From positions 310,001 through 374,000 of the forward strand of contig NZ_FNDW01000001.1 of assembly GCF_900099685.1 (NCBI RefSeq): a stretch of 64,000 bases of DNA, written 5' to 3'. A model generated the notes under the pieces. It was not told where the DNA came from. It worked only from the letters and a program-made list of their open reading frames with translations, and made no database searches. Position 1 is the stretch's first letter. Every line of letters begins with the position of its first letter. Of this stretch, positions 24,983-34,178 are shown in pieces. Source of the DNA: Chryseobacterium taeanense. Lineage in GTDB: Bacteria; Bacteroidota; Bacteroidia; Flavobacteriales; Weeksellaceae. A program made the position numbers and the translations under genes.

Positions 24983-27964
24983 ATGAAAAGGGCATGTATA
25001 CAATTCCTCCTGTTTTTCCAGATTCTCTGCCTCGCTCAGGTTCCGACGATCGAAATTCCCGATGGAAAGGGTGGATATAAGAAAAACGATCAGGTAATTC
25101 TTCAGAAATTGCATATCGAAACAAAAATTGTGGGTAGAATTTCGACCAACGTGATTACCATGGTTTTAAAGAACAACTCCGGACGACTGAGAGAAGGCCG
25201 TGTAACTTTTCCACTTCCGGAGGGAACAAATGCCAGCGGTTATGCATTGGATATCAATGGTAAACTGAGAAATGCCGTTCCGGTAGAAAAAGAAAAAGCC
25301 AGAGAAGTGTATGAAACTATCAGAAAAAGAAATATTGATCCTGGAGTATTGGAGAAAACGGAAGGAAATAATTTCCGTACCACTGTCTATCCTATTGCTC
25401 CGAACGGTGGAGAAAGAACATTACAGATTACTTATCATTATGAATTAAAAAAATCTGGGAACTCTTATCAGTATTTTTTGCCGCTGGATTATCCCTCAGA
25501 AATTCCTGATTTCAGTGTTCTGACAAGTGTTTACAGTAATTCCGAAGCTCCACAACTGCTGGAAAGACCTGATGGCGAATTCGATTTTGTGAAAAACGGA
25601 AACATTTGGACCGCTGAAATTCATAAAACAAAATATAAACCCGGAAATAATTTAAAGATTAACTTTCCTCAACATGAAACGAGTCAGAGCGTCCTGATGA
25701 GTGAGGCTTCCGATGATTCTTCTTATTTTCTTGCTAATATAAATATTGCTTCAAACGAGCGGGTTAAAGAGCTTCCCAATAAAATAGCCATCGTTTGGGA
25801 TAATTCTTTAAGCGGAAAGAAACGTGATCACACCAAAGAATTTTTATTACTTGAAGAGTATTTTAAGACAAATAAAGATGTCACCGTGAAAACGTACTTT
25901 ATTAACAATACTTTTGAAGAAGGAAGAACATTTAAAATAAATGCAGGAAACTGGAGCAGTCTGAAATTCTTTTTGTCCTACATTACCTACGACGGAGGAA
26001 CGGATTTTGGCCAATTAAAATCGCTTAAAGAAGATGAAGTTTTATTCTTTACTGATGGGTTTTCTTCTTTCGGAGAGTTGAAACTGAACTGGATCAGGCC
26101 GGTTTATACCATTTCATCTTCGCCTCATACGAATTTCGAGCAGTTAAAGTACATCAGCAATAAAACCCATGGCGAGTTTTTGAATCTGAATGAAAATGAT
26201 CCGAAAAAAGAAGTCAGAAAATTATTATTTCAGCCATTAAAATTCTTAGGAATTGAAAGTGACCCATCGGTTTCTGAAGTTTATCCATCATTACCGGAGA
26301 CTATTTCGCAGGATTTTTTGCTTACGGGAATTGTAAAGGGAAATCAGACATCTGTTAAGTTGAAATTTGGATATGGAGACGAAGTTACAGAAACCAGAAT
26401 CATTAACCTGAACACTAAGAATCAGACAGTAAAATACTGGGGAATTTCAACTTTCTGGGCTCAGAAAAAACTTAATGAACTGGAAATTTTTTCAAAACAA
26501 AATAAAGATGAAATCAAAAATCTATGCAAACAGTTTGGTCTGGTAAGCAGTAATATGAGTTTAATGGTTCTTGAAAATGTAGAGGATTATGTGCGCTATG
26601 ACATCACGCCGCCATTGGAACTCAAAACACAGTTTGATGCGATTGTTAAAAACAACAGAATTGCCAAAGATGCAAGGTTGAAGGATTTGATGAGTAAAGC
26701 TGAATGGATGACTGAAAATTTAAAAACATGGTGGAATAAAGAATATATACCAAAGCCAAAGCGTTATCCTGAACCCAAACTCACTCGTGAAAGAAGTGAT
26801 TCAACAAGCGTAAACGACCTTGAAGAAGTGGTCGTAACCGGGGCCGCAGGGATAAGAGAGACTCAACATCATACTACTGCATCAGCGGTTTCCGAGCAGA
26901 GAAGAGAACGGCAGCAACTGAATATTAGGGGAATGCCATCTATTGCATCCAATAAAGTACTTCAGGGAAGAGCTTCAGGTCTTCAGATAGGATATAGAAA
27001 TGAATATGCAAACAGTTCTTCGCAAATCAATTCCGGTAAAATAAAAACCATTGAAGTAGAATCTAAAGCTGAATATATGAAATTTTTCAGCGCTGTGAAT
27101 GATCTTGAAAGCATCTATAAAGTTTATCTTCAGCATCGTGAAAAATACGAAAATCTTCCTCAGTACTATTTTGATGTTTCAGGGATTTTATTTAAAATGA
27201 ATGACAGAAAATCTGCATTGAAAGTGCTAAGTTCCATTGCTGACCTTGAGTTTGAAAATGAGGAACTGTATAAATTACTGGCCTATAAATTAAAACAGAC
27301 CGGTGCATATGACAAAGAGCTTTTTGTCGCTCAAAAAGTACTGGAATGGCGGCCTTTTGATCCTCAGAGTTACAGAGATGTTGCGTTGGCTTTTGAAGAC
27401 AATGCACAATACCAGCCGGCTCTTGATAATCTGTATAAAGTTCTCACGCAGTCTTATACAAAAGAACTCGCAGAAAGAGATAACGGAATTGAAGAAATTA
27501 TCATTATGGAAATCAATGAACTTATTGCAAACCATGGGACGCATTTAGATCTTAAAACAATCAATCCTAAAATCGTGGCAGATCTCCCGGTGAATATCAG
27601 GGTTGTCATCAACTGGAACAAAGATGATACGGATATCGATCTCTGGGTAACAGACCCTGATAATGAACGTTGCTATTATTCGAATAAAGAAACTGAAATT
27701 GGAGGAAGAATGAGTGATGATTTTACAGGAGGTTTCGGCCCGGAGCAGTTTTTACTGAAAAAAGCAATGAAAGGAAAATATAAAATAGAGACCAATTTCT
27801 TCGGAGAACGACAGGTGGGAGTTGCAGGTCCTACAGCTATTATGGCAGAGGTTTATATCAATTATGCGACAGGTAAGCAGGAAAGAAAGATTGTGGTATT
27901 TCAAAACCAAAAAGAGAATAGCCGGAAAGGAGAAGGTGTTCTTATCGGTGAGTTTGAATTTTAA
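24983..27964 (+). CDS. Exported VIT/VWA protein with TonB-plug-like insert, TPR and DUF2135 domains
   Basis: A 993-residue protein with a signal peptide (about 1-19). A VIT domain (about 25-160) carries the signature VTFPLPEGTNASGYALDI. A VWA-like region (about 265-410) starts with a DxSxS metal-site motif in VWDNSLSG. Residues 614-680 contain EEVVVTGAAG and then VLQGRASGLQIG, which resemble the start and plug of SusC/TonB-dependent receptors. TPR-like helices (about 710-840) follow, and a C-terminal DUF2135/YfaP-like domain (about 870-993; DDTDIDLWVTDPDNE). It is likely periplasmic or at the cell surface. It follows the immunity gene by 126 nt without a clear terminator, but a T6SS role is not evident. 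Confidence 0.75.
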   Translation: MKRACIQFLLFFQILCLAQVPTIEIPDGKGGYKKNDQVILQKLHIETKIVGRISTNVITMVLKNNSGRLREGRVTFPLPEGTNASGYALDINGKLRNAVPVEKEKAREVYETIRKRNIDPGVLEKTEGNNFRTTVYPIAPNGGERTLQITYHYELKKSGNSYQYFLPLDYPSEIPDFSVLTSVYSNSEAPQLLERPDGEFDFVKNGNIWTAEIHKTKYKPGNNLKINFPQHETSQSVLMSEASDDSSYFLANINIASNERVKELPNKIAIVWDNSLSGKKRDHTKEFLLLEEYFKTNKDVTVKTYFINNTFEEGRTFKINAGNWSSLKFFLSYITYDGGTDFGQLKSLKEDEVLFFTDGFSSFGELKLNWIRPVYTISSSPHTNFEQLKYISNKTHGEFLNLNENDPKKEVRKLLFQPLKFLGIESDPSVSEVYPSLPETISQDFLLTGIVKGNQTSVKLKFGYGDEVTETRIINLNTKNQTVKYWGISTFWAQKKLNELEIFSKQNKDEIKNLCKQFGLVSSNMSLMVLENVEDYVRYDITPPLELKTQFDAIVKNNRIAKDARLKDLMSKAEWMTENLKTWWNKEYIPKPKRYPEPKLTRERSDSTSVNDLEEVVVTGAAGIRETQHHTTASAVSEQRRERQQLNIRGMPSIASNKVLQGRASGLQIGYRNEYANSSSQINSGKIKTIEVESKAEYMKFFSAVNDLESIYKVYLQHREKYENLPQYYFDVSGILFKMNDRKSALKVLSSIADLEFENEELYKLLAYKLKQTGAYDKELFVAQKVLEWRPFDPQSYRDVALAFEDNAQYQPALDNLYKVLTQSYTKELAERDNGIEEIIIMEINELIANHGTHLDLKTINPKIVADLPVNIRVVINWNKDDTDIDLWVTDPDNERCYYSNKETEIGGRMSDDFTGGFGPEQFLLKKAMKGKYKIETNFFGERQVGVAGPTAIMAEVYINYATGKQERKIVVFQNQKENSRKGEGVLIGEFEF

Positions 27965-28084
27965 AGCAACAATGTTTAAAATATGAAAAGCATTAGTAAA
28001 TTTTTTATGATAAAGACAATAAAATAGAGGTGTGAAATGTTAATATAAATGATTGATGTGTAGTGAAGAAGTTTGAGTTTGAAG

Positions 28085-28114
28085 TGTCTGCAGCAATGCA
28101 GGCATTTTTATTTT
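28085..28114 (+). terminator. Intrinsic terminator after the VIT/VWA gene
   Basis: Stem TGTCTGCA (28085-28092) with TGCAGGCA (28097-28104), including one G-T pair, closed by a GCAA tetraloop and followed by a T-rich tract. Confidence 0.75.
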
Positions 28115-28247
28115 GAAATTAAAATAGTATTAAGTTTGTAATCTTTTAAAGTATTATAAAAATTGTTTTATTTTTATTACTTTTGAAGACTAACTTAACT
28201 GATATATTTAAGGTTATGGTGAAAAATTCTTTTTCAGGCTTAAATTG

Positions 28248-28261
28248 TGCAATCGGTTGCA
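28248..28261. promoter_or_regulatory. Pectin-regulon operator upstream of PL10
   Basis: TGCAATCGGTTGCA is a near-perfect palindrome with the central CG typical of LacI-family operators. It lies 128 nt before the PL10 start and directly after a -7-like TAAATTGT. The same palindrome occurs before PL1, susC and kduI. Confidence 0.7.
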
Positions 28262-28389
28262 TTTGTTTTAATAATACTAATTTGCACAAGCAATTCAAGC
28301 AAACTACACGCTGGTAAATCGAATAGGTTAACATCATAGAAGGTTGGGAAAAGCCCTTTAATTATTAAGGTTAAATAAAATTAAAAAAA

Positions 28390-29412
28390 ATGAAACTGAA
28401 TATCTGTACATTCGCTTTAGGGTTGTTTGTGGTAAATCTTTCCGCTCAGGTGAAAAAAGATACCCTTGCTGAAAAAATACTTCTCTATCAACTTCCTATT
28501 GGTGGATGGGGAAAACAACTGGAAGATAAATCGGTGGTTAATTACAGTTTGCCGGTTGATAAAAACCTTTTAAGAAAAATAAAATCGACAGGTGACGATC
28601 ATGCTACCATTGATAATAATGCGACTTCAAGGGAAATCAGTGCTTTAATAAAAGCTTATTCCGAGACCAAAAATGCAGACTATCTGAAAGCTGCAGAAAG
28701 AGGAATCCGTTATCTTCTTACCATGCAGTATGAAAATGGTGGTTTTCCTCAGTATTATCCCAATAAAAGCCTTTACAGAAAGCAGATTACCTATAATGAT
28801 AACGCAATGATTAATGCATTAAACATTCTGTATAATGTTGCAGAAGGAAAAAATGAATTTAATGCTGTGGATGAAAAAATAAAGGAAAAAGCAAAAAATG
28901 CTGTAAAAAAAGGTATTGAATGCATTCTGAAAACGCAGGTTCTCCAGAAAGGAAATCCAACAATCTGGGCAGATCAGTACGATGAAATGACCCTGCAGCC
29001 TGATAAAGCAAGGGCTTTTGAGCCCATTTCTCTTGCTACCGCAGAATCGGTGGGAATCGTTCGTTTTCTCATGACGCAGCCTGTAACTCCTGAAATTGAA
29101 AAATCAGTAAAATCAGCCGTTAAATGGTTCAGAGATAATGATATTGAAGGATATAGTTATGATGTAGCAAAGCAAAACGGGAAAACAGTGAGAGTACTGG
29201 CAGAAGATAAAAGCTCCGTAATATGGGCTAGATTTTATGATATTCATGACAACAGGCCTTTATTCGGCGATCGTGACGGAAGTGTAAAATACAATTACAA
29301 TGAAGTTTCCGAAGAAAGGAGAAATGGCTACAGCTGGTTTGGCGATTTTGCCAAGAAACTGCTTGATAAAGAATATCCGAAATGGCTTTATAAAAATCAA
29401 CTTTCTGAATAG
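28390..29412 (+). CDS. Pectate lyase, polysaccharide lyase family 10
   Basis: A 340-residue secreted enzyme with a signal peptide (about 1-20). PL10 features are clear: an early GGWGKQ, then ATIDNNATSREISALIKAY, MQYENGGFPQYYP and ITYNDNAMINALNILY, which form the (alpha/alpha)3 barrel and substrate cleft of this family. It cleaves polygalacturonate by beta-elimination, giving unsaturated oligogalacturonides. It is transcribed alone on the plus strand, with the shared operator upstream and a bidirectional terminator downstream facing the PL1 gene. Confidence 0.9.
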   Translation: MKLNICTFALGLFVVNLSAQVKKDTLAEKILLYQLPIGGWGKQLEDKSVVNYSLPVDKNLLRKIKSTGDDHATIDNNATSREISALIKAYSETKNADYLKAAERGIRYLLTMQYENGGFPQYYPNKSLYRKQITYNDNAMINALNILYNVAEGKNEFNAVDEKIKEKAKNAVKKGIECILKTQVLQKGNPTIWADQYDEMTLQPDKARAFEPISLATAESVGIVRFLMTQPVTPEIEKSVKSAVKWFRDNDIEGYSYDVAKQNGKTVRVLAEDKSSVIWARFYDIHDNRPLFGDRDGSVKYNYNEVSEERRNGYSWFGDFAKKLLDKEYPKWLYKNQLSE

Positions 29413-29424
29413 CCTTTCAGATAT

Positions 29425-29464
29425 AAAAACTGCGGGCTGAGAATTTTCTCAGCCCGCAGTTTTT
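29425..29464. terminator. Bidirectional terminator between convergent lyase genes
   Basis: A 19-bp perfect stem (29425-29443 with 29446-29464), whose core is CTGCGGGCTGAGAA, is flanked by A5 and T5. It would work for PL10 on the plus strand and PL1 on the minus strand. Confidence 0.92.
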
Positions 29465-29485
29465 ATCCTACTAGTATTTAAATTC

Positions 29486-30601
29486 CTAAAAAGAATCGCA
29501 GATGTTTCCACTTAATGTAGCGCCTGCTTTTGCAGTTACATCAGCTTTTACCGCAGAAGCATTAAGTTTGTTGATAGAATAAGGCGGAGAAAATGCACTT
29601 CCGCTTCCTGAAGTATTACCGGTTACATTTACAAAACTGTTTCCGGTTTGTGTTACGGCAGTATATCCGCTCATCAGGTTGATTGGTTCTTTTACATTTT
29701 CAAAAACATTTCTTTCCACAAGAATATTTGCCTTTACTCCTGCTGCAACACATTTATTACTTACAGAACTGTTGAAATAGCTGTTAAGAATATGTACTTT
29801 CCCGTATCTTACTCTTGGCATACGTTCTTTGCATCCCGGTGCCCACCAGCATCTTACGAAAGTTACGTTTAATTTTCCGGTATCTGCGGTTGCGCCGTCG
29901 CTTGATCCTATAAGATTTGAGTATCGGTGGTCATCGGTTCCTCCTGATCCTCCTGGTTTAGGTGCTTTCAGATAATGAAACTTGGTGTACGAAACGGTAA
30001 CATAATCCGACTTATTTTTGATATCAAAATTTCCGTCAACTCCATCACGGAATTCGCAGTGGTCGATCCATACATTTCGACAGTCATCCAGTATTGCATT
30101 GTCCCATCCATCGGTGTCGTAAGCTCCAGGGCCTTCAAAAATCAGGTTTCTGATGATGATATTATTACACCTTTTAATGTTGATGATTCCCGAGCCGTCT
30201 TTTGTCTGATTTGTTGAAACAAGCTTAGCACCACTGGCTCCGTAAATTGTTTTTCCGCTCTGATCCTGAAATGATAATCTTGTGGTAATGGTTATCGTTC
30301 CGGTTACTTTAATAACTTTTACAGATGCGTTTTCAATGGCCGATTTCAGCTGTGCGTAGTTTGATACCGTTGTTTCTGCAGCAGTTCCTCCGCCTGTGGT
30401 TCCTCCGTTTTGTGATGCCCAGCCGGGTGCCACGCAGCTTACTAAAGGAACGACGGCATTGGCAACCATTTCGTTTTTAAGGGTAAGAGCATTTGGATTT
30501 TCTGCCACTTCCGATTTAATGTCTTCCTGTCCACATCCGGTTAACGCAAGAACCGAACTTAAAACTACTGTGAGAATAGCGGCTTTTGTTGTTGTTTTCA
30601 T
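29486..30601 (-). CDS. Pectate lyase lipoprotein, polysaccharide lyase family 1
   Basis: A 371-residue lipoprotein (lipobox LALTGC, Cys23). The catalytic part is a right-handed parallel beta-helix of PL1. Visible signatures are NVWIDHCEF (calcium-site region), and WWAPGCKERMPRVRYGKVH with the catalytic arginine region followed by NSYF. Lipidation suggests anchoring in the outer membrane, perhaps on the cell surface, where pectin is cut into fragments for SusC/SusD. It is a separate minus-strand unit, with its own operator about 113 nt upstream. Confidence 0.9.
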   Translation of the reverse strand: MKTTTKAAILTVVLSSVLALTGCGQEDIKSEVAENPNALTLKNEMVANAVVPLVSCVAPGWASQNGGTTGGGTAAETTVSNYAQLKSAIENASVKVIKVTGTITITTRLSFQDQSGKTIYGASGAKLVSTNQTKDGSGIINIKRCNNIIIRNLIFEGPGAYDTDGWDNAILDDCRNVWIDHCEFRDGVDGNFDIKNKSDYVTVSYTKFHYLKAPKPGGSGGTDDHRYSNLIGSSDGATADTGKLNVTFVRCWWAPGCKERMPRVRYGKVHILNSYFNSSVSNKCVAAGVKANILVERNVFENVKEPINLMSGYTAVTQTGNSFVNVTGNTSGSGSAFSPPYSINKLNASAVKADVTAKAGATLSGNICDSF

Positions 30602-30713
30602 AGTAATATTATTTATTTTTGATTTGATTTCAAAATTATTATTTTAATATTAATTTGTTTTATATTTTAAACTATTAATATTTATATAATTATAATGTTA
30701 TTTATTTATTTTG

Positions 30714-30727
30714 TTCAATCGGTTACA
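30714..30727. promoter_or_regulatory. Pectin-regulon operator upstream of PL1
   Basis: TTCAATCGGTTACA is a degenerate copy of the palindrome found at 28248, 45812 and 46484. It lies 113 nt upstream of the PL1 start on the minus strand, next to a weak -7-like sequence. Confidence 0.55.
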
Positions 30728-30842
30728 TTTTATGTAATCATGAATAATAAAATAAGAATGTTTTTAAACGCTTCATTACAACTTACTACTATCGGTAAGT
30801 TGTTAATTATGAGTTGTCTGTGTGTTGTGTCGCAAGGAAATC

Positions 30843-31166
30843 TTACCTGAATGGCGCGAATGCATCTACAAGCTGTCCGGCTTCCAGGCATTTTACTCCA
30901 TGAAATATATTGGGTTGGGCAAAAAATCCGTCCCCTTTACTTAATATTCTTGTTTCACCATCTACGGTAACCTCAAATTTCCCTGAAGCCACGTATGTTA
31001 TTTGCGAATGAAAATGCTGATGTAATGCCCCTATTGCATCTTTTTCAAAACCGACAATCACCATCATTATTTGTGAATTATACCCAACAAACTGTCTGGA
31101 TACACCATTGCCCAAATCTTCCCATTCGGAATTTCTGTCGAAGAAAGGTTCTTTTTTGAAATTCAT
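30843..31166 (-). CDS. kdgF: Cupin protein KdgF, unsaturated uronate ketonisation
   Basis: A 107-residue single-domain cupin. The metal ligands are recognisable in ALHQHFHSQITYV (two His) and FFAQPNIFHGV (final His), with the acidic residue DGFF region between them. KdgF speeds opening of 4,5-unsaturated galacturonate to the linear keto form used by KduI. It has no signal peptide, in line with a cytoplasmic role. It is the last gene of the long minus-strand pectin operon, 21 nt after the CE12 gene. Confidence 0.85.
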   Translation of the reverse strand: MNFKKEPFFDRNSEWEDLGNGVSRQFVGYNSQIMMVIVGFEKDAIGALHQHFHSQITYVASGKFEVTVDGETRILSKGDGFFAQPNIFHGVKCLEAGQLVDAFAPFR

Positions 31167-31187
31167 TTTTAAATTTTTAAAGAATTC

Positions 31188-31937
31188 TTATTTAATATAT
31201 TTCTCCAGTCCAATGTTTAAATTTTTCAGAGAATTGGCAGCTAATTTTGCAACGGTTTCAGCCCCAAGTTTAGATAAATGAGTGTCATCATCTTTCCCTT
31301 TAGGATAATAAGGATTTTCGCCTTCAGCAAAATGGAGGTGCAGTTTTTTTGATTTTTCCGGGCCGTAAGAAATTTCCATCTGTTCAGTTAGCAGCTGTAG
31401 ATCCACGAAATCAACTTTCAAATCATTTGCAACCATTCTTACCACCAAAGGATATTCTTTATGTGTATCTACCAGTACACCATTTTCATTGAAATTGCGT
31501 CTTACAATAGAAGTCATCAAAATCGGTATGGCACCTTTAGCCCTGATTTCGTTGACGTATCTTTCGAGGTTGGCTCTGTATTGGGTGTAAGGATTGGTAA
31601 AACGAGAAGAGTCATTCACTTTCTGGTCATTGTGCCCGAACTGAATAATCACAAAATCTCCTTTTTTTAACTGTTTCATTACCTTATCCCATCTTCCCTC
31701 TGTTCTGAAACTTTTTGAGCTTCTGCCATTGGTCGCATGATTCTGTATCACAATTCCTGATGTCATTACTATTGGCAGCATTTGTCCCCAGCCGTGTTCG
31801 GGATTTTTCTCAGGATTTTCTTTATCAGCCATCGTAGAATCTCCGATAAGGAAAAGAGTGGGTTTTTGCTGCGCAAAGATCATAACTGATAAAAACAAAA
31901 AGAGGATGTTAAGTTTTTTATTCATTGTAACGGTCAT
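31188..31937 (-). CDS. Rhamnogalacturonan acetylesterase, CE12, copy 1
   Basis: A 249-residue secreted SGNH hydrolase (signal peptide about 1-22). Block I is FLIGDSTMAD with the nucleophile Ser. The oxyanion Gly lies in NHATNGRSSKSF, the Asn in IQFGHNDQ, and the Asp-x-x-His pair in DDTHLSKLGAE. This is the CE12 pattern, removing acetyl groups from rhamnogalacturonan or galacturonan so that lyases and hydrolases can act. It lies 1 nt from the CE8 gene upstream in the operon. A second CE12 gene sits at 35848-36693. Confidence 0.88.
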   Translation of the reverse strand: MTVTMNKKLNILFLFLSVMIFAQQKPTLFLIGDSTMADKENPEKNPEHGWGQMLPIVMTSGIVIQNHATNGRSSKSFRTEGRWDKVMKQLKKGDFVIIQFGHNDQKVNDSSRFTNPYTQYRANLERYVNEIRAKGAIPILMTSIVRRNFNENGVLVDTHKEYPLVVRMVANDLKVDFVDLQLLTEQMEISYGPEKSKKLHLHFAEGENPYYPKGKDDDTHLSKLGAETVAKLAANSLKNLNIGLEKYIK

Positions 31938-31938
31938 T

Positions 31939-32907
31939 TTATTTATTGGGATTCCAATTGTTAAAAATTTGTTTTATAGTATATTTTTTTAATTCTTTTT
32001 TCGTCAGCTGATGCGACCAGTTTACCCGTTTTGACGAATTTCCGCCTTCACCTTTGCTTCCGTATTCTGCATAATAAGCTGTTTTTTCTTTATCAGGAAA
32101 CATTTTATCCCCTTTCCACGGATTCCAGCCTTCAGGAACGATGTGCTTCCCCATTTCGGTGTTGATGAAAACGGTTTTAGCATAAGGCCTCCAAGGTCTT
32201 CCGAGATAAACTTTTGAAATTCCTTCTTTAGCTGTTAATTTACAATCAAGAAAGACGAAGCCGTACTGTTTATCTGCTTCCGTTGCTGCAGCTGTAATGT
32301 AAGAATCGGCAAGGCTCTTTATTGTACAGTTTTTAAAAACCGCGGTTGCCTGTCCGAAAATAAAATCCGTTGTCCCCTCAATATAACAATTCTCAAAATA
32401 TTGCCTGCTGTGGTTTGTTGCTGAATAAACCGTGTCCTGGCATCCGAGAATTTTTGAATTTTTAATGATAAACCGGTCGCCTTCCACATGTAGCGCAACT
32501 GCTTGCCCTTCATTACATGACGAATTTCGGATGGTAACATTGCTGATTGTAATCTCATCTCCCATTACCAGTAATGTATAGGAATTGAACGTTGTCATCT
32601 GTTCATTGAAAACGTCGGATTTTCCCGAAAAATCATTATTGGTAATGATGGTATTGTCTTTATCTTCACCCTGTAATATAATTTTGTGTTTGGAAGAAGG
32701 GATCACAACTTTTTCATTGTAAGTTCCCGATTTTATAAAAATTAATGCTTCAGCCGGCCCTAAATCGCGTATGGAATTAATCGCTTTCTGAATCGAAGTA
32801 AAATCTCCGCTCCCATCTTTTGCAACCGTAATTTTTATATAAGGATCATATTCTGCAAACAGAAAACCGGTCATTGAAATAAATAAAATTAAAAGGAATT
32901 TTTTCAT
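31939..32907 (-). CDS. Pectin methylesterase, CE8, copy 1
   Basis: A 322-residue secreted enzyme (signal peptide about 1-18) with the parallel beta-helix CE8 signatures: QAVALHVEGD, CQDTVY (first catalytic Asp), GTTDFIFGQATAVF (second catalytic Asp) and YLGRPWRPYAKTVF (substrate-binding Arg and Trp). It removes methyl esters from homogalacturonan. It begins a downstream subset of the minus-strand operon after the inverted-repeat element at 32970-33185, so it could also have its own transcript. Confidence 0.9.
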   Translation of the reverse strand: MKKFLLILFISMTGFLFAEYDPYIKITVAKDGSGDFTSIQKAINSIRDLGPAEALIFIKSGTYNEKVVIPSSKHKIILQGEDKDNTIITNNDFSGKSDVFNEQMTTFNSYTLLVMGDEITISNVTIRNSSCNEGQAVALHVEGDRFIIKNSKILGCQDTVYSATNHSRQYFENCYIEGTTDFIFGQATAVFKNCTIKSLADSYITAAATEADKQYGFVFLDCKLTAKEGISKVYLGRPWRPYAKTVFINTEMGKHIVPEGWNPWKGDKMFPDKEKTAYYAEYGSKGEGGNSSKRVNWSHQLTKKELKKYTIKQIFNNWNPNK

Positions 32908-32969
32908 AAGCTGAATATTATGTTGAGATATATTTCATTAAAAATTAGATATAAAAGGCTTTAGCTTAA

Positions 32970-33185
32970 AGTCTGTTTAAACTTTTTTAATAACCGCAAA
33001 AGTCGCAAAAGATGAGTTTAATTTTATCTAAAGTTGATGACTACAAATGAAAAAGATGACAATAGCTTAAAAAAATCTTTGATTTTTATTCTTTTGAAAA
33101 CTTTAAATACTCTAATCAATGCGTTAAGATTATCTTTTGCGACTTTTGCGGTTAGTTCTGGAATTAGTTTAAACAAGTTTAGTTA
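32970..33185. repeat. Intergenic element with perfect 23-bp inverted repeats
   Basis: The arm TAACCGCAAAAGTCGCAAAA begins at 32991 and runs to 33013; its exact reverse complement is 33132-33154. Outside the arms both ends carry GTTTAAAC. The interior of about 118 bp is AT-rich with no gene. A degenerate relative lies at 56592-56865. It is compatible with a MITE-like or stem-forming dispersed repeat. The whole gap 32908-33230 holds nothing else I can name. Confidence 0.75.
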
Positions 33186-33230
33186 AGATGCTTCAAAGTA
33201 TGGTTAAGAAGATCTTTGGTGTAGTTTCTT

Positions 33231-34178
33231 TTATTTTTTAATCCTCTTATTTAAAAAATCCAGCATATAATTCAGGGTTTCCGTGAACCATGGTTCTGCC
33301 GACCAGAAAGAATGCGGTGTATCTTTGATCTCATGAAATTCGGTGTAGATGTTCAGGCTTTTTAGTTTCTTCATCATATCATCTCTCCCTGCATGGAAAC
33401 GTGGCTGTGAGCTGTTAATGAAAAGGGTAGGAGGTGTACGTTTATCTACATATTCCAGTGGGGAAGCTTCCGTCCAGTTTTTGAGGTTGGTGTTTTTATC
33501 ACCATTGAGCCAGTAAGCGGCATAGGTGCTTTCTTCAGATTCTGGATGAATGAAAGAAACAATTCCGTCTACATTGATGATCGCCCTGATCTTATTCTTA
33601 GGTTTTACACCGACCAACGTTGCTATCTGGGCACCAGCTGATTCTCCGTAAATCACTATATTTTTTTTATCCAGAGAATATTTTTTATGATTTTTTTTTA
33701 GCCATTGAATGCCGGTTTCAATATCTTCAATTCCGGCAGGATATTTTGCAACATCGGCGAGTCTGTAACCAATGGCCATTACCACAAAACCTTTTGAAGC
33801 AAGCTCCATCGCCATGAATTTTTCATTTTCCTTACTTCCTGAAGTCCATCCTCCGCCATGAACCATCGCAATGCCGGGATATTTTTTTGATGGATCTGAA
33901 GGATAATAGAGATCTGCTTGTAAAGAAACCCCATCTACGTTGGCATATTCCACATTCTTATCAATTACGATATTCTGAGGAACCGGCCTGTCGACAGGGC
34001 TGATGAAAGGATATTTTTTCTTTAATTTTTCAAATGTGATTTCATTGGTGTAAGGAGTAGCATTCGGACGGCTTACCTGCCCGAATGCCATTGTCCCCAT
34101 AAAAAAAATAGAAATATAAGTATGTCTTTGTTTTAAAATCATTCGCTTACGGAATTTTTTTAATACTTTTTTAATCAA
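33231..34178 (-). CDS. Exported alpha/beta-hydrolase esterase of the pectin operon
   Basis: A 315-residue alpha/beta hydrolase of the BD-FAE/acetyl-xylan esterase type. The oxyanion-hole motif is VHGGGWTSGS, the nucleophile elbow is GESAGAQIA and the catalytic His lies in DTPHSFW. A hydrophobic export segment follows a very basic start; an alternative Met at 34142 gives a more typical signal peptide. It probably deacetylates or de-esterifies pectin side groups. The start codon abuts the stop codon of the GH28 gene, so the two are translationally coupled. Confidence 0.8.
   Translation of the reverse strand: MIKKVLKKFRKRMILKQRHTYISIFFMGTMAFGQVSRPNATPYTNEITFEKLKKKYPFISPVDRPVPQNIVIDKNVEYANVDGVSLQADLYYPSDPSKKYPGIAMVHGGGWTSGSKENEKFMAMELASKGFVVMAIGYRLADVAKYPAGIEDIETGIQWLKKNHKKYSLDKKNIVIYGESAGAQIATLVGVKPKNKIRAIINVDGIVSFIHPESEESTYAAYWLNGDKNTNLKNWTEASPLEYVDKRTPPTLFINSSQPRFHAGRDDMMKKLKSLNIYTEFHEIKDTPHSFWSAEPWFTETLNYMLDFLNKRIKK

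Larger units (their letters stand above)
27965..28389. other. Intergenic region ahead of the PL10 gene
   Basis: No gene. It contains the terminator at 28085-28114, the operator palindrome at 28248-28261 and the leader of the pectate lyase gene. Confidence 0.7.

Noticed and set aside
24983..27964. TssR or a T6SS component identity for the VIT/VWA protein
   Set aside because: Its VIT, TPR and DUF2135 domains do not match any T6SS protein I know, and it lies beyond the effector-immunity pair.
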